A DNA stretch of 11,007 nt from an uncultured Lachnospiraceae bacterium (GCA_902476645.1 CABSEG010000086.1:1-11007), one strand, 5' to 3'. Positions 1 to 6,807 are shown, counted from the stretch's first letter. Notes: generated from the sequence alone by a model not told the origin. Program-made: numbers and translations.

Positions 1-1119
1 CTCCATGGCGTTTAGCTGCTCCTGCAAGGTGTTTAGATGGGTTCCCGATTCTATTAAAAGCGCTTTAGGTTTCAAATGGAGATTATACCTTAAGCTTTGC
101 AGATAGATACATCGGATAAAATCCGGATATTTTTCCCTTGCACACAGCGATAGCTGAAAGGAAAACGCCAGGTTATCCTGAATATAAGGGTTCGGCAAAT
201 AATCCACCGGGCCGTTTCTGGCTGTACGGCTTAGACCGTTAAAAAACATGATCTTGGCGGTGGGCTTTCCGTTGATTTCGGTCACAAAATGCTTCTCCAC
301 CCCATCCCGATGCAGATCGATGACCACCTCAATGGTAGGATTCTCCTCCAAAATCTTTTCAATATCCGGCGCAGCCAGATTATAGGCTTTATTCCGGTCC
401 AGTTCCCCGTCGATCATATCGTAAACAGCCGTATGATGAATCACCTCATACCCGTAGGTATCTCTTAAAATCTGCGCAAGATACTCTCCCACCCCCACAA
501 TCGTGGTGCTGGGATCCACAGAGTCCGCAAAAGCTTCCTGGGAATGGGTATGGTAAATTAAAATCTGGGGACCGGATACCCCCTGCGCTACCCGCAAGTC
601 TTTTTCAAAGAAGCGTCTCGCATTGAGTTCTTCCTCCTCCGCTGTGGTGGAAGGATCTGCCACATAAAAATTGCTGACCAGATATTCAAAGTTTTCCAGC
701 TGCTGCATATCCGCAGGCTCCGTCTTTTGAATTTGCTCCGTTTGTGGTGTTTCCTCTGTTGATGCCTCTGTCTCCGTCTGTGGCTCCTGGTTTTGTGTCT
801 CTGTCTGCGGCTCTGTCTCCTCCTGAGCCAATAACCTGGCCTCTCTTCCGCTTTCCACATCCGGAAGCTGTTCCAGTTCTCCGGACGCATACGCAAACAC
901 CGGAAGGACATTCGTAAGCAATCGATCCATCCATCCTCCGGCCCTTCCACCTTCACTCCCTTCATATCCGACGCCTGTCAGATATGTATCCACTGCGGCA
1001 TTCTCCAGCTTTCCCATTACCCACTGGCTCCTGCCTGCAATGAGAAAGCCCCTATATAAGATATAGAGGCCAAGCAGTACAATCAATCCCCACAGGATTC
1101 TTTGAATCCATTTCTGCAA
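1..1119 (-). CDS. spoIIP: Stage II sporulation protein P (SpoIIP), C-terminus cut by window edge
   Basis: SpoIIP is a membrane-anchored peptidoglycan hydrolase (amidase, with lytic transglycosylase activity known in the family) that works with SpoIID and SpoIIM to thin septal wall during engulfment of the forespore. The frame is open from the start to position 1. In order: a short basic N-terminus, one membrane segment (about residues 9-29), an extracytoplasmic region, a Glu/Gln/Thr-rich linker (about 97-135), then the catalytic domain from about 174. Visible family motifs are ILIYHTHSQE (His190, His192), VGVGEYLA, DLHRDG (His270) and LLIESGT (Glu357); the histidines and glutamate are the likely zinc ligands. 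The frame has no suitable ATG: I chose TTG at 1119, nine bases after AAGGGG; TTG at 1128, 1140 or 1185 are alternatives. The roughly 373 visible residues lack only about ten at the C-terminus. It lies directly downstream of gpr, 71 bp away, as in other spore formers. Confidence 0.93.
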   Translation of the reverse strand, partial: MQKWIQRILWGLIVLLGLYILYRGFLIAGRSQWVMGKLENAAVDTYLTGVGYEGSEGGRAGGWMDRLLTNVLPVFAYASGELEQLPDVESGREARLLAQEETEPQTETQNQEPQTETEASTEETPQTEQIQKTEPADMQQLENFEYLVSNFYVADPSTTAEEEELNARRFFEKDLRVAQGVSGPQILIYHTHSQEAFADSVDPSTTIVGVGEYLAQILRDTYGYEVIHHTAVYDMIDGELDRNKAYNLAAPDIEKILEENPTIEVVIDLHRDGVEKHFVTEINGKPTAKIMFFNGLSRTARNGPVDYLPNPYIQDNLAFSFQLSLCAREKYPDFIRCIYLQSLRYNLHLKPKALLIESGTHLNTLQEQLNAME

Positions 1120-1190
1120 ACGGTTCAACCCCTTCCCCAAAAGCCCGTCTGACCAGCTCTTTTTCCCATTATATGAGATGTCCAAGGGGA

Positions 1191-2144
1191 TTATGATAGC
1201 TGAAGCGCCATATTCAGTCCCTCCGAAATGGTATAACTGATGCGTTTCACCGTCTCGTCGATATCTTTTGGTGTTACAAACATGGTATTGAGGTGGGGAG
1301 AAATCAGCTCCCGGATCATCTGCTGTTTTTCCACCCGGTTCAAAGTCCCAAGGGTTCCTCCCAGCTTCCGGATCTGTTCAGAATGATCCATCTCTTCCAC
1401 CAGATTCTCCATCGTGTCGTTGACAATGGTAGCCGCATCCACTACTGTGGGTACACCGATGGCAATCACGGGAACACCTAAACACTGGGCGTTGATGCCA
1501 TTTCTGTGATTTCCCACACCGGAGCCTGGATTAATTCCCGTGTTCGTGATTTGAATGGTACGGCTTAATCTCCTGGTGCTTCTGGCCGCCAACGCATCGA
1601 TCACTATGACAAGGGTGGGCTTTGTCTCCTCCACTACACCCCGGATAATTTCCAGCGTTTCCATCCCGGTCTGAGCCATGACGCCTGGCACAATGGCACT
1701 GACCATGTGCGAAGGCTCTTCTTCCATGGTAACCTTTCCATATTCCCGAATCACATGTCTGGTAATACGCAGGTTATTCACCACATGGGGACCCAGGGCG
1801 TCCGGGGTGACATCCCGGTTTCCCAGTCCTACCACCAGTACAGACTGCTCCCCTTTCTCCATCAGGCTACGCACATGTCCTGCCAGAACTTTGGAAATCT
1901 CCCGGTGATAACCTTCGTCGGGAATGGACATATTGGGGGCCTCCATGGTGATGTACGTGCCAACGGGCTTTCCCATGGTTTTTGCCCCGTTCTCTGTCTC
2001 AATTACCACGGTGGTGGTCTTAATCTCCAGCTCCTGATCCTCATGTTCCTCTACCCGGACCCCGCGAATCTTTACATCGTCTTCCTCGAAGCTCTCCTTA
2101 GCTTCCAGAGCCAGATCTGTTCGGATACTAAATTTCCCCAACAT
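1191..2144 (-). CDS. gpr: Germination protease Gpr (spore endopeptidase)
   Basis: Gpr is the atypical aspartic protease (MEROPS A25) that is made as a zymogen in the forespore and cleaves small acid-soluble spore proteins during germination. Motifs match the family: SIRTDLALEAKE at the N-terminus (the propeptide region; by analogy with Bacillus, self-cleavage would fall after Asp10), GLGNRDVTPDALGP with Asp115, IDALAARS with Asp183 (the likely catalytic pair, spaced as in B. megaterium Gpr), GSGVGN, and VTPKDID near the C-terminus. Start: ATG at 2144 has AAGGAG seven bases upstream and gives 317 residues; an in-frame ATG at 2162 would put that ribosome site inside the gene and has no good site itself. 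The protein is shorter than the roughly 370-residue Bacillus form, mostly because a stretch before the C-terminal conserved block is reduced. It precedes spoIIP. A sigma-G promoter would be expected, but I could not point to a convincing one. Confidence 0.95.
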   Translation of the reverse strand: MLGKFSIRTDLALEAKESFEEDDVKIRGVRVEEHEDQELEIKTTTVVIETENGAKTMGKPVGTYITMEAPNMSIPDEGYHREISKVLAGHVRSLMEKGEQSVLVVGLGNRDVTPDALGPHVVNNLRITRHVIREYGKVTMEEEPSHMVSAIVPGVMAQTGMETLEIIRGVVEETKPTLVIVIDALAARSTRRLSRTIQITNTGINPGSGVGNHRNGINAQCLGVPVIAIGVPTVVDAATIVNDTMENLVEEMDHSEQIRKLGGTLGTLNRVEKQQMIRELISPHLNTMFVTPKDIDETVKRISYTISEGLNMALQLS

Positions 2145-2151
2145 AACACTA

Positions 2152-2157
2152 CTCCTT
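2152..2157 (-). promoter_or_regulatory. Ribosome binding site deciding the gpr start
   Basis: AAGGAG on the minus strand lies seven bases before ATG at 2144. It favours this start over the in-frame ATG at 2162, which has only a weak AGGG directly in front of it. Confidence 0.75.
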
Positions 2158-2206
2158 TTCATCCCTGAATTTCTCTTATTTTTTCCCGTTTTTTATGAAT
2201 TATGTA

Positions 2207-2235
2207 TTGACAGATACAGGATGTTGGAATAAAAT
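2207..2235 (+). promoter_or_regulatory. Sigma-A-type promoter of rpsT
   Basis: TTGACA (2207-2212, a perfect -35 box), a 17-bp spacer, then TAAAAT (2230-2235). Transcription would begin near 2242, leaving a leader of about 90 bases before the TTG start at 2332. I see no strong hairpin in that leader. Confidence 0.8.
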
Positions 2236-2331
2236 ACAATAGTATGTTTACATTAAGAACGTCCGTGTCCGGGTTTAATGGAACAGAGATCTGAAAACAG
2301 GAAATTATTTAATATTTTGGAGGTGTACGGA

Positions 2332-2595
2332 TTGGCTAACATCAAGTCTGCAAAGAAGAGAATTTTGGTGAACAGAACGAAGGCTGAGCGCAACAAGGCC
2401 ATCAGGTCTGGTGTTAAGACTGCAATCAAGAAAGTAGAAGCTGCTGTAGCTGCAAAGGATAAGGCTGCTGCTAGCGCTGCACTGCTTCAGGCTACTTCTG
2501 TGATTGATAAAGCTGCTTCTAAGGGTGTTTATCACAAGAATAATTCAGCCAGAAAAGTCTCCCGTTTAGCAAAAGCTGTAAACGGCATCAACTAA
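2332..2595 (+). CDS. rpsT: 30S ribosomal protein S20
   Basis: S20 is a primary 16S rRNA-binding protein of the small subunit. The product is 87 residues, the usual bacterial length, highly basic and rich in Ala/Lys, beginning ANIKSAKKRI after the initiator and carrying the family pattern with NRTKAERNKAIRS near residue 13 and KGVYHKNNSARKVSRLAK near the C-terminus. I chose TTG at 2332 because GGAGG (2319-2323) sits eight bases before it and because S20 proteins begin M-A-N-I-K. An in-frame ATG at 2278 would add 18 non-conserved residues and lacks a ribosome site. The gene is monocistronic, with its own promoter and terminator, divergent from gpr and convergent with holA, which is the arrangement also found in Bacillus. 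Confidence 0.97.
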   Translation: MANIKSAKKRILVNRTKAERNKAIRSGVKTAIKKVEAAVAAKDKAAASAALLQATSVIDKAASKGVYHKNNSARKVSRLAKAVNGIN

Positions 2596-2618
2596 TTTTT
2601 TATTAATAGAACTTCGCT

Positions 2619-2654
2619 ACCGCACTGGGAACCGTCGACCAGTGCGGTTTTTTT
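2619..2654 (+). terminator. Intrinsic terminator of rpsT
   Basis: A perfect 10-bp stem ACCGCACTGG / CCAGTGCGGT (2619-2628 and 2639-2648) with a 10-base loop is followed by a run of seven T (2648-2654). On the minus strand no T-run follows, so it does not look bidirectional. Confidence 0.93.
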
Positions 2655-2667
2655 GCGGGAAAAAAGC

Positions 2668-3648
2668 TTATTTCTGACTGTATGTCACAATCAGAAGTTC
2701 CACCCCCAGTGAGTCTCCCATCTTCCCCGTCTTTACTGCCTCTTCTGTTTTCACGCACTCTCCAAGTGCTCTCCGAAGCTGTTGGAGGGTAAAAGGTTCC
2801 GACTGCCGGATATAATTTCGCACAAGAAAGCCCTGCATTCCTAGAATTCCCGCAATAGCCCCCTGATCAAAGCCCTGGTTGCGCAGTTCCTTTACCTGCA
2901 TCAGCAGATGAAACTGCCTGGTAATCAGATAGAGAATCCTCATGGGCGGCTCCTTCAAAGCCAGAAGATCATAGTACAAATCCAGGGCCTTTTTCTGTTG
3001 TTTTTGCGCAATGGCATTGATCATCTCAAAGATTTTATTCTCCGTTCTGTTTACACAGACACTTTCCACATCCTCGCTGGTGATGACCTCTCTGCCCATG
3101 GTATAACAGAGGAGCTTTTCCAGTTCATTGCCGATCAGTTCCATATCATCTCCTGCCTTCTCCAGAAACAGTCTCATGGTAGCGGAAGTAATCTGCTTAT
3201 GTTCCTTTCTGAGTATAGAAAGAACCCAGTTCATCAGCGTCTTTTCGTCCTGTCTGCCAAGCTCCACCGCCCGGCCTTCTTTCTTCACTGCTTTATAGAG
3301 CTTTCCCCGCTTATCCACCTCATCCTCCACAAAGACAATACAGGTTTCCTCAGGAATCTTTGGAATATACTCCGCCATCTGTGGAGAAGCTGATTTAAAC
3401 ATACCGCTCTGCTCAATCACCAACAGACGCTTTTCTGCAAAAAAGGGCATGGTATCCGCCTGACTGATGACCTCATGAATATCAATTCCCTTCCCCTCAT
3501 ACAGGTTCAGATTCATATGATCTCCTGGCTGTAATATGGTGTCGATCAGTTGTTTCTTGTATCGTTTCTTTAAATAGGCTTCATCCCCGTAGAGCAGATA
3601 CACCTTTTTAAACGTTCTGTTTTTAATGTCCTCCGTTAACGCCTTCAT
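2668..3648 (-). CDS. holA: DNA polymerase III delta subunit (clamp loader)
   Basis: Delta opens the beta sliding clamp as part of the clamp-loader complex at the replication fork. The 326-residue product matches HolA in length and pattern: N-terminal KVYLLYGDEAYLKKRYK (the degenerate AAA+ start lacking a true Walker A), MPFFAEKRLLVIEQSG, the mid-protein DDMELIGNELEKLLCY helix, ENKIFEMINAIAQ, and a C-terminal helical collar with RILYLITRQFHLLMQVKEL. Start: ATG at 3648 has GAGG (3657-3660) eight bases before it and gives MKALTEDI, like relatives; GTG at 3657, three codons earlier, is possible but its ribosome site would be poorly spaced. The gene lies tail to tail with rpsT, 13 bp beyond its terminator. 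comEC, which commonly precedes holA in Firmicutes, is absent here. Confidence 0.95.
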   Translation of the reverse strand: MKALTEDIKNRTFKKVYLLYGDEAYLKKRYKKQLIDTILQPGDHMNLNLYEGKGIDIHEVISQADTMPFFAEKRLLVIEQSGMFKSASPQMAEYIPKIPEETCIVFVEDEVDKRGKLYKAVKKEGRAVELGRQDEKTLMNWVLSILRKEHKQITSATMRLFLEKAGDDMELIGNELEKLLCYTMGREVITSEDVESVCVNRTENKIFEMINAIAQKQQKKALDLYYDLLALKEPPMRILYLITRQFHLLMQVKELRNQGFDQGAIAGILGMQGFLVRNYIRQSEPFTLQQLRRALGECVKTEEAVKTGKMGDSLGVELLIVTYSQK

Positions 3649-3691
3649 ATATTTCACCTCACCCTGCTTCTTTCTGCCAACCGGTTTTTTT

Positions 3692-3720
3692 ATTCTACCA
3701 CAACTTGCGCTGTTTATAAA
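3692..3720 (-). promoter_or_regulatory. Probable promoter of holA
   Basis: On the minus strand TTTATA (3715-3720), a 17-bp spacer and TAGAAT (3692-3697) lie about 45 bp before the holA start. The -10 matches five of six bases, the -35 four of six. Confidence 0.55.
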
Positions 3721-3748
3721 GACTTCATACTTTTTTAGAAATAAACAA

Positions 3749-3777
3749 TTTTCTTTTTCCCTCTTCTGTGATATGAT
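3749..3777 (+). promoter_or_regulatory. Probable extended -10 promoter of the zinc-ribbon membrane gene
   Basis: TGATATGAT (3769-3777) is a TGn-extended -10 box; only a weak -35 (TTTTCT, 3749-3754) stands 17 bp upstream. The resulting leader would be about 80 bases and includes the inverted repeat at 3791-3826. Confidence 0.5.
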
Positions 3778-3790
3778 ACCAAGGTGAAAT

Positions 3791-3826
3791 AATCCTGCCT
3801 AAGCTCCTTTCAGACACAGCAGGATT
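3791..3826 (+). repeat. Inverted repeat in the leader of the zinc-ribbon membrane gene
   Basis: AATCCTGC (3791-3798) pairs with GCAGGATT (3819-3826) around a 20-base loop, followed by only four T. The left arm extended by one base, TCCTGCC (3793-3799), is also perfectly complementary to GGCAGGA (3851-3857), which contains the likely ribosome binding site before ATG 3865. It is too weak to call a terminator. Confidence 0.4.
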
Positions 3827-3864
3827 TTCAACTTTTAGAATTTACATAAAGGCAGGAAAAAAGG

Positions 3865-4260
3865 ATGAAGGAAAAATTTCAACGATTTATGCTGGGACGT
3901 TATGGAGTGGATGATCTCTCCCGATTTTTACTATATGTATTGGTGGGATTGATGATTCTAAATTTTATTTTTCGAAGTGCGCTCATTAGTCTTCTTTTGT
4001 TCATAGGACTGGTTGTCATTTATGTCCGGATGTTTTCCAAAAACCACTCCAGACGGTATGAGGAAAATGCCAGGTTTCTCAAATTAAAGAACAAAGTGCT
4101 TGGCCGGGTACGCCAGGAAAAGGAACTGGCCTCTCAGAGGAAGGACTACCGTATCTATACCTGCCCGGGCTGTAAGCAAAAGATACGCGTGCCCAAGGGA
4201 AAAGGAAAGATTGAGGTGACATGTCCGAAATGCCATACCTCCTTTATTAAAAAAAGCTAG
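3865..4260 (+). CDS. Small membrane protein with C-terminal zinc ribbon
   Basis: I do not recognise a named family. The 131-residue product has a short charged N-terminus, two closely spaced membrane segments (about residues 20-36 and 38-55), a strongly basic, probably helical linker (about 57-95) and a C-terminal zinc-ribbon with CPGC (100-103) and CPKC (120-123). The ribbon resembles the finger/zinc-ribbon type found in bacterial small membrane proteins, in which a hydrophobic anchor holds a zinc knuckle at the inner membrane face. The start ATG at 3865 has AGGAAA about eight bases upstream. It has its own promoter and is followed by a hairpin, so it appears monocistronic. It occupies the position upstream of holA where comEC often stands. 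Function unknown; zinc binding is inferred from the paired cysteines. Confidence 0.85.
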   Translation: MKEKFQRFMLGRYGVDDLSRFLLYVLVGLMILNFIFRSALISLLLFIGLVVIYVRMFSKNHSRRYEENARFLKLKNKVLGRVRQEKELASQRKDYRIYTCPGCKQKIRVPKGKGKIEVTCPKCHTSFIKKS

Positions 4261-4269
4261 TCATCACAA

Positions 4270-4294
4270 AAAGGGCCGGAAACGGTCCTTTCTT
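4270..4294 (+). terminator. Probable intrinsic terminator after the zinc-ribbon gene
   Basis: AAAGGGCCG / CGGTCCTTT (4270-4278 and 4283-4291; one G-U pair) closes a GAAA tetraloop and is followed by a short T-rich tail (TTTCTT). It starts ten bases after the stop codon. Confidence 0.7.
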
Positions 4295-4328
4295 ATGTAC
4301 CGAGAAGCGGGTTCTACTGTATCCTGCC

Positions 4329-4357
4329 TTTTCTGGGTAGAAAAGATGTGTTATAAT
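4329..4357 (+). promoter_or_regulatory. Probable extended -10 promoter of the J-domain gene
   Basis: TGTTATAAT (4349-4357) combines a TGn extension with a perfect TATAAT; the -35 region 17 bp upstream is weak (TTTTCT, 4329-4334). It lies about 75 bp before ATG 4431. Confidence 0.65.
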
Positions 4358-4430
4358 CGAAACAGCAGCTGACACCTTTGGGCGCCATGCTGCTTTCTGT
4401 AAGAATGAAGCAAGTTGGGAGAACATCGAC

Positions 4431-5072
4431 ATGATCACAGATCCTTATAAAATACTTGGAATTGATCCAAATGCATCTGACGAAGAAGTGAAAAAAGCAT
4501 ATCGCCGTCTCAGCAGAAAATACCATCCGGATGCCAATATTGGGGCTCCCAATTCTGAGCAGATTGAAGAAACCTTTAAGCAAATCCAGCAGGCATACCG
4601 CCAGATTATGGATGAGCGTAAAAAACAGGGGGCTTACGGTTCAGGCGGTTCCTTTTATGATCGGGCAGATTCCTTTGGCCGGGACGGGCGTTATACCTAC
4701 AGTGGTCAATATTCCGGAGAGGATGCCATTAAGATGCAGGCTGCTGCCAATTATATTCAAAACCGGCATTTTTCTGAAGCCTTAAATGTGCTCTCCGCCG
4801 TAGGGTCCAAAACTGCCCAGTGGTATTATTTCAGCGCCGTGGCAAACGCAGGAATGGGAAACAACATCAACGCTCAAAACCTGGCCGAACAGGCCGTTGC
4901 CCTGGAACCGGATAACGCAGAGTACCGCCAATTCCTGCAGCAATTACGGTTTGGCGGTACCTGGTATCGTTCTATGGGCGACGCCTATGGAAGGCCGGCT
5001 GACGGCAGCAACTTCTGCCTGAATCTGTGTATGCTCAATTTATTCTGTAACTGCTGTTGCCGTCCTTTCTAA
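4431..5072 (+). CDS. J-domain (DnaJ-like) protein with cysteine-rich C-terminus
   Basis: The 213-residue protein starts with a J-domain (about residues 4-65): DPYKILGI, the helix KKAYRRLSRKYH with HPD at 32-34, and FKQIQQAYRQIMDE. The HPD tripeptide stimulates the ATPase of an Hsp70 partner (DnaK), so a co-chaperone role is expected. There is no G/F-rich region followed by the DnaJ zinc domain, so it is not DnaJ itself. A Gly/Ser/Tyr-rich linker (about 66-96) leads to a helical TPR-like segment (about 97-172, with NYIQNRHFSEALNVL and AQNLAEQAVALEPDNAEY). The tail ends in six cysteines within 15 residues (196, 200, 206, 208-210), finishing CNCCCRPF. Start ATG 4431 has GGGAG nine bases upstream. 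The gene end overlaps the convergent PHP gene by 38 bp, so the unusual tail is coded where both strands are coding. Confidence 0.9.
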   Translation: MITDPYKILGIDPNASDEEVKKAYRRLSRKYHPDANIGAPNSEQIEETFKQIQQAYRQIMDERKKQGAYGSGGSFYDRADSFGRDGRYTYSGQYSGEDAIKMQAAANYIQNRHFSEALNVLSAVGSKTAQWYYFSAVANAGMGNNINAQNLAEQAVALEPDNAEYRQFLQQLRFGGTWYRSMGDAYGRPADGSNFCLNLCMLNLFCNCCCRPF

Positions 5073-5844
5073 GCACCATATATCTGGACTGTTTTCTGCG
5101 CTTTCTCACCTTCATCAAGCCCGCTGCTTTGTTGTAAACCCAGAAGGAATAGACCAGTACCTGATTCATCTTTCCAATCTTTTCCTTAGTGGTTCCATTA
5201 TAAAAGCATCCTCCACACCGGACGGGTGCCTTTTCTTTTATATAAGATATCAACCCCGACTCTGTGGTAATCTGGGCCTCCAGTTTGGTATAGGCAAGGC
5301 CCACACAGTCTTCCCGGTGCGCGTCGCTACCGCCAAAACCCGGCAGATCATAGGCTTGCGCCAATTCCTTGGCCGCCTGGTTGCTGGCCGGCGTTTCACA
5401 TGCATTAAACGTCTCCACAAAATCAAAACGTTTGACAATGTTCTTATTTTTCCGGTAATATCCCGTATTGGTCAGGCTCATATACTTTTCCCCACAGGGA
5501 TGAGCCGGACCTATAATCCCACCGAAAGCATGAACCACGGTAATCAAAAAAGCCACCGGCATTCCCCTCATCTCCAGGATTCTGGGCTTTACTCCCTCCG
5601 GCATAATCACCAGCATATGTCCGGCATTGCAGGTATCATACTCGATCCCTTTTAATACCACAAAATCCTTATGCCGCTTTCCTTTTATCTCCTTCTTCCA
5701 GTACCGATAGGCGTCGTAAGAATTGTGATCGGTTATGAGCATTCCCTGAAATCCTTTGCTTTTGAGAATTTCAATATACTGATCCAATCCGACTTTCCCA
5801 TCTATAGACCCTTCCTTTGTATGACAGTGCATATCAAATTTCAA
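5035..5844 (-). CDS. PHP-domain metal-dependent phosphoesterase
   Basis: The 269-residue protein carries the full set of PHP motifs: DMHCHT (Asp4, His6, His8), ITDHNSYDA (Asp39, His40), GIEYDT (Glu68), a mid-protein VVHAFGG and PAHPCG (His105, His115) and GGSDAH (Asp174, His176). Such residues bind two or three metal ions and hydrolyse phosphoesters; the general outline is like TrpH/YciV-type nucleotidases, but the substrate cannot be read from sequence. Beyond about residue 190 it has a basic C-terminal tail with KVRKRRKQSR. The start is TTG at 5844, seven bases after a perfect AAGGAGG (5852-5858); an upstream in-frame ATG at 5922 would add 26 residues unlike the family and would bury that site. 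It follows the SseB gene on the same strand, with a hairpin between, and overlaps the J-domain gene at its 3' end. Confidence 0.9.
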   Translation of the reverse strand: MKFDMHCHTKEGSIDGKVGLDQYIEILKSKGFQGMLITDHNSYDAYRYWKKEIKGKRHKDFVVLKGIEYDTCNAGHMLVIMPEGVKPRILEMRGMPVAFLITVVHAFGGIIGPAHPCGEKYMSLTNTGYYRKNKNIVKRFDFVETFNACETPASNQAAKELAQAYDLPGFGGSDAHREDCVGLAYTKLEAQITTESGLISYIKEKAPVRCGGCFYNGTTKEKIGKMNQVLVYSFWVYNKAAGLMKVRKRRKQSRYMVLRKDGNSSYRIN

Positions 5845-5851
5845 GACAACC

Positions 5852-5858
5852 CCTCCTT
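5852..5858 (-). promoter_or_regulatory. Ribosome binding site deciding the PHP TTG start
   Basis: A perfect AAGGAGG on the minus strand stands seven bases before TTG at 5844, five codons before the DMHCHT motif region. It settles the start over the upstream ATG at 5922. Confidence 0.8.
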
Positions 5859-5909
5859 TCCCAACATCAATGCAGGTGATGGAAACATGTTTTAGGAAGA
5901 AATGCCGAA

Positions 5910-5946
5910 ACCGGACAGACAACCCTGTAAGGAACGCCTGTCCGGT
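5910..5946 (-). terminator. Hairpin between the SseB and PHP genes, possible terminator
   Basis: A perfect 9-bp stem ACCGGACAG / CTGTCCGGT (5910-5918 and 5938-5946) with a 19-base loop starts about 18 bases after the sseB-family stop codon. On the minus strand it is followed by TTTCGGCATTTCTT rather than a clean T-run, so termination may be partial. No clear promoter follows it for the PHP gene, which may depend on read-through. Confidence 0.5.
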
Positions 5947-5964
5947 GTTTCTTCATATGAAATA

Positions 5965-6735
5965 TTAAGATGCCGTCTTGGGCTGGATCGGAGTAACCTG
6001 CTCCCGAACTACCACTAAGTGAAATCCCAACGGATTGATCACAAAACCCTTGGACTGCTCAATGAGAATCTTATGAAGATTCGCAAATGGGACTACCGCC
6101 CCGCGGAAATTTTTCTTAATATTAAACTTATTAAATTCCATCACATCTGTAAATATAGGTTGATAGGAATCTCCGTTCTTCATTTTCATAAGAGGTACCT
6201 TTTTATCCTCCTGAACCGGAACTACATAGGTTCCCTTTCTTAGGTTTACCAGCATCTCTTCTTCTAATTCCTTCAGCTCCTGTGTAATCTCTGGCTTTTC
6301 TCCCCGTCGCAGTGTCTGCATAAAATACAGCGCTGTCAGATGTAACTGGGGATTTTCCACTTTCACCTTATCCTTGGGTAAGTTGGAGTAGTCTGGTCTT
6401 CTTACCAGCTCTTCCAGCTGAATCTCCATTTCCTCCTGGGTGCCTGCATTTACCATCAGAGCGTTGGCTCCCATCAGATATAAGCTGGAATAAAAGCTTA
6501 AAAACTGCTCTTTTTTTAACTTCACCACTTGCACCGGCTGCTTCTGTCCCTCGGTCAGCTCTTTCGCCCGCTCCTTGGCTTCTTCCTCTTTTTCATAAAT
6601 ATAGACCAGGTCATTATAAGACTCGGGATCGCAGTACACATAGGGCATGTTGGTACACTTGGAAAATAAAATAAAGGCTTCCTCGTTGTTTCTGAGCCTC
6701 CCCAGCATTTCTAATTTCTTTGATGTCTGTTCCAT
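5965..6735 (-). CDS. SseB-family protein
   Basis: The 256-residue, cytoplasmic, acidic/basic mixed protein resembles the SseB family (named for E. coli enhanced serine sensitivity protein): an N-terminal part with NNEEAFILFSKCTNMPYVYC and a C-terminal part with FTDVMEFNKFN, VVPFANLHKIL and the closing GFVINPLGFHLVV, the characteristic SseB 'NP-G' ending. Between lie long charged helices (about residues 47-80 and 150-170), with coiled-coil-like KEEEAKERAKEL. Biochemical function is unknown for the family. Start ATG 6735 is preceded by GAGAGGA about a dozen bases upstream. It has its own promoter and is probably followed by the PHP gene in the same transcript or by a partial terminator. Confidence 0.8.
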   Translation of the reverse strand: MEQTSKKLEMLGRLRNNEEAFILFSKCTNMPYVYCDPESYNDLVYIYEKEEEAKERAKELTEGQKQPVQVVKLKKEQFLSFYSSLYLMGANALMVNAGTQEEMEIQLEELVRRPDYSNLPKDKVKVENPQLHLTALYFMQTLRRGEKPEITQELKELEEEMLVNLRKGTYVVPVQEDKKVPLMKMKNGDSYQPIFTDVMEFNKFNIKKNFRGAVVPFANLHKILIEQSKGFVINPLGFHLVVVREQVTPIQPKTAS

Positions 6736-6798
6736 AAAACTACTATTCCTCTCTCGTTTTTCTCAAACCGTTTCTAACGGCTTTCGCTTTGCAAAGTT

Positions 6799-6807
6799 AT
6801 TATATCA
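6799..6807 (-). promoter_or_regulatory. Extended -10 promoter of the SseB-family gene
   Basis: On the minus strand TGATATAAT combines a TGn extension with a perfect TATAAT (6799-6804). The -35 region is poor. It lies about 65 bases before the ATG at 6735. Confidence 0.65.

Noticed and set aside
588..965. Open frames on the minus strand rich in Arg/Gln inside spoIIP
   Set aside because: They are out-of-frame readings of the Gln/Glu/Thr-rich linker of SpoIIP; the true frame carries family motifs on both sides.
1707..2168. Plus-strand open frame opposite gpr
   Set aside because: Antisense shadow; gpr on the minus strand is unmistakable.
2163..2240. Sigma-G promoter for gpr (GTATC ... CATAAAA on the minus strand)
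   Set aside because: Spacing of about 15 bp and imperfect boxes; it also overlaps the divergent rpsT promoter. Not strong enough to report as a feature.
2278..2331. Upstream in-frame ATG that would lengthen S20 by 18 residues
   Set aside because: No ribosome site before it, the extra residues are unlike S20, and a good GGAGG precedes TTG 2332, giving the normal 87-residue protein.
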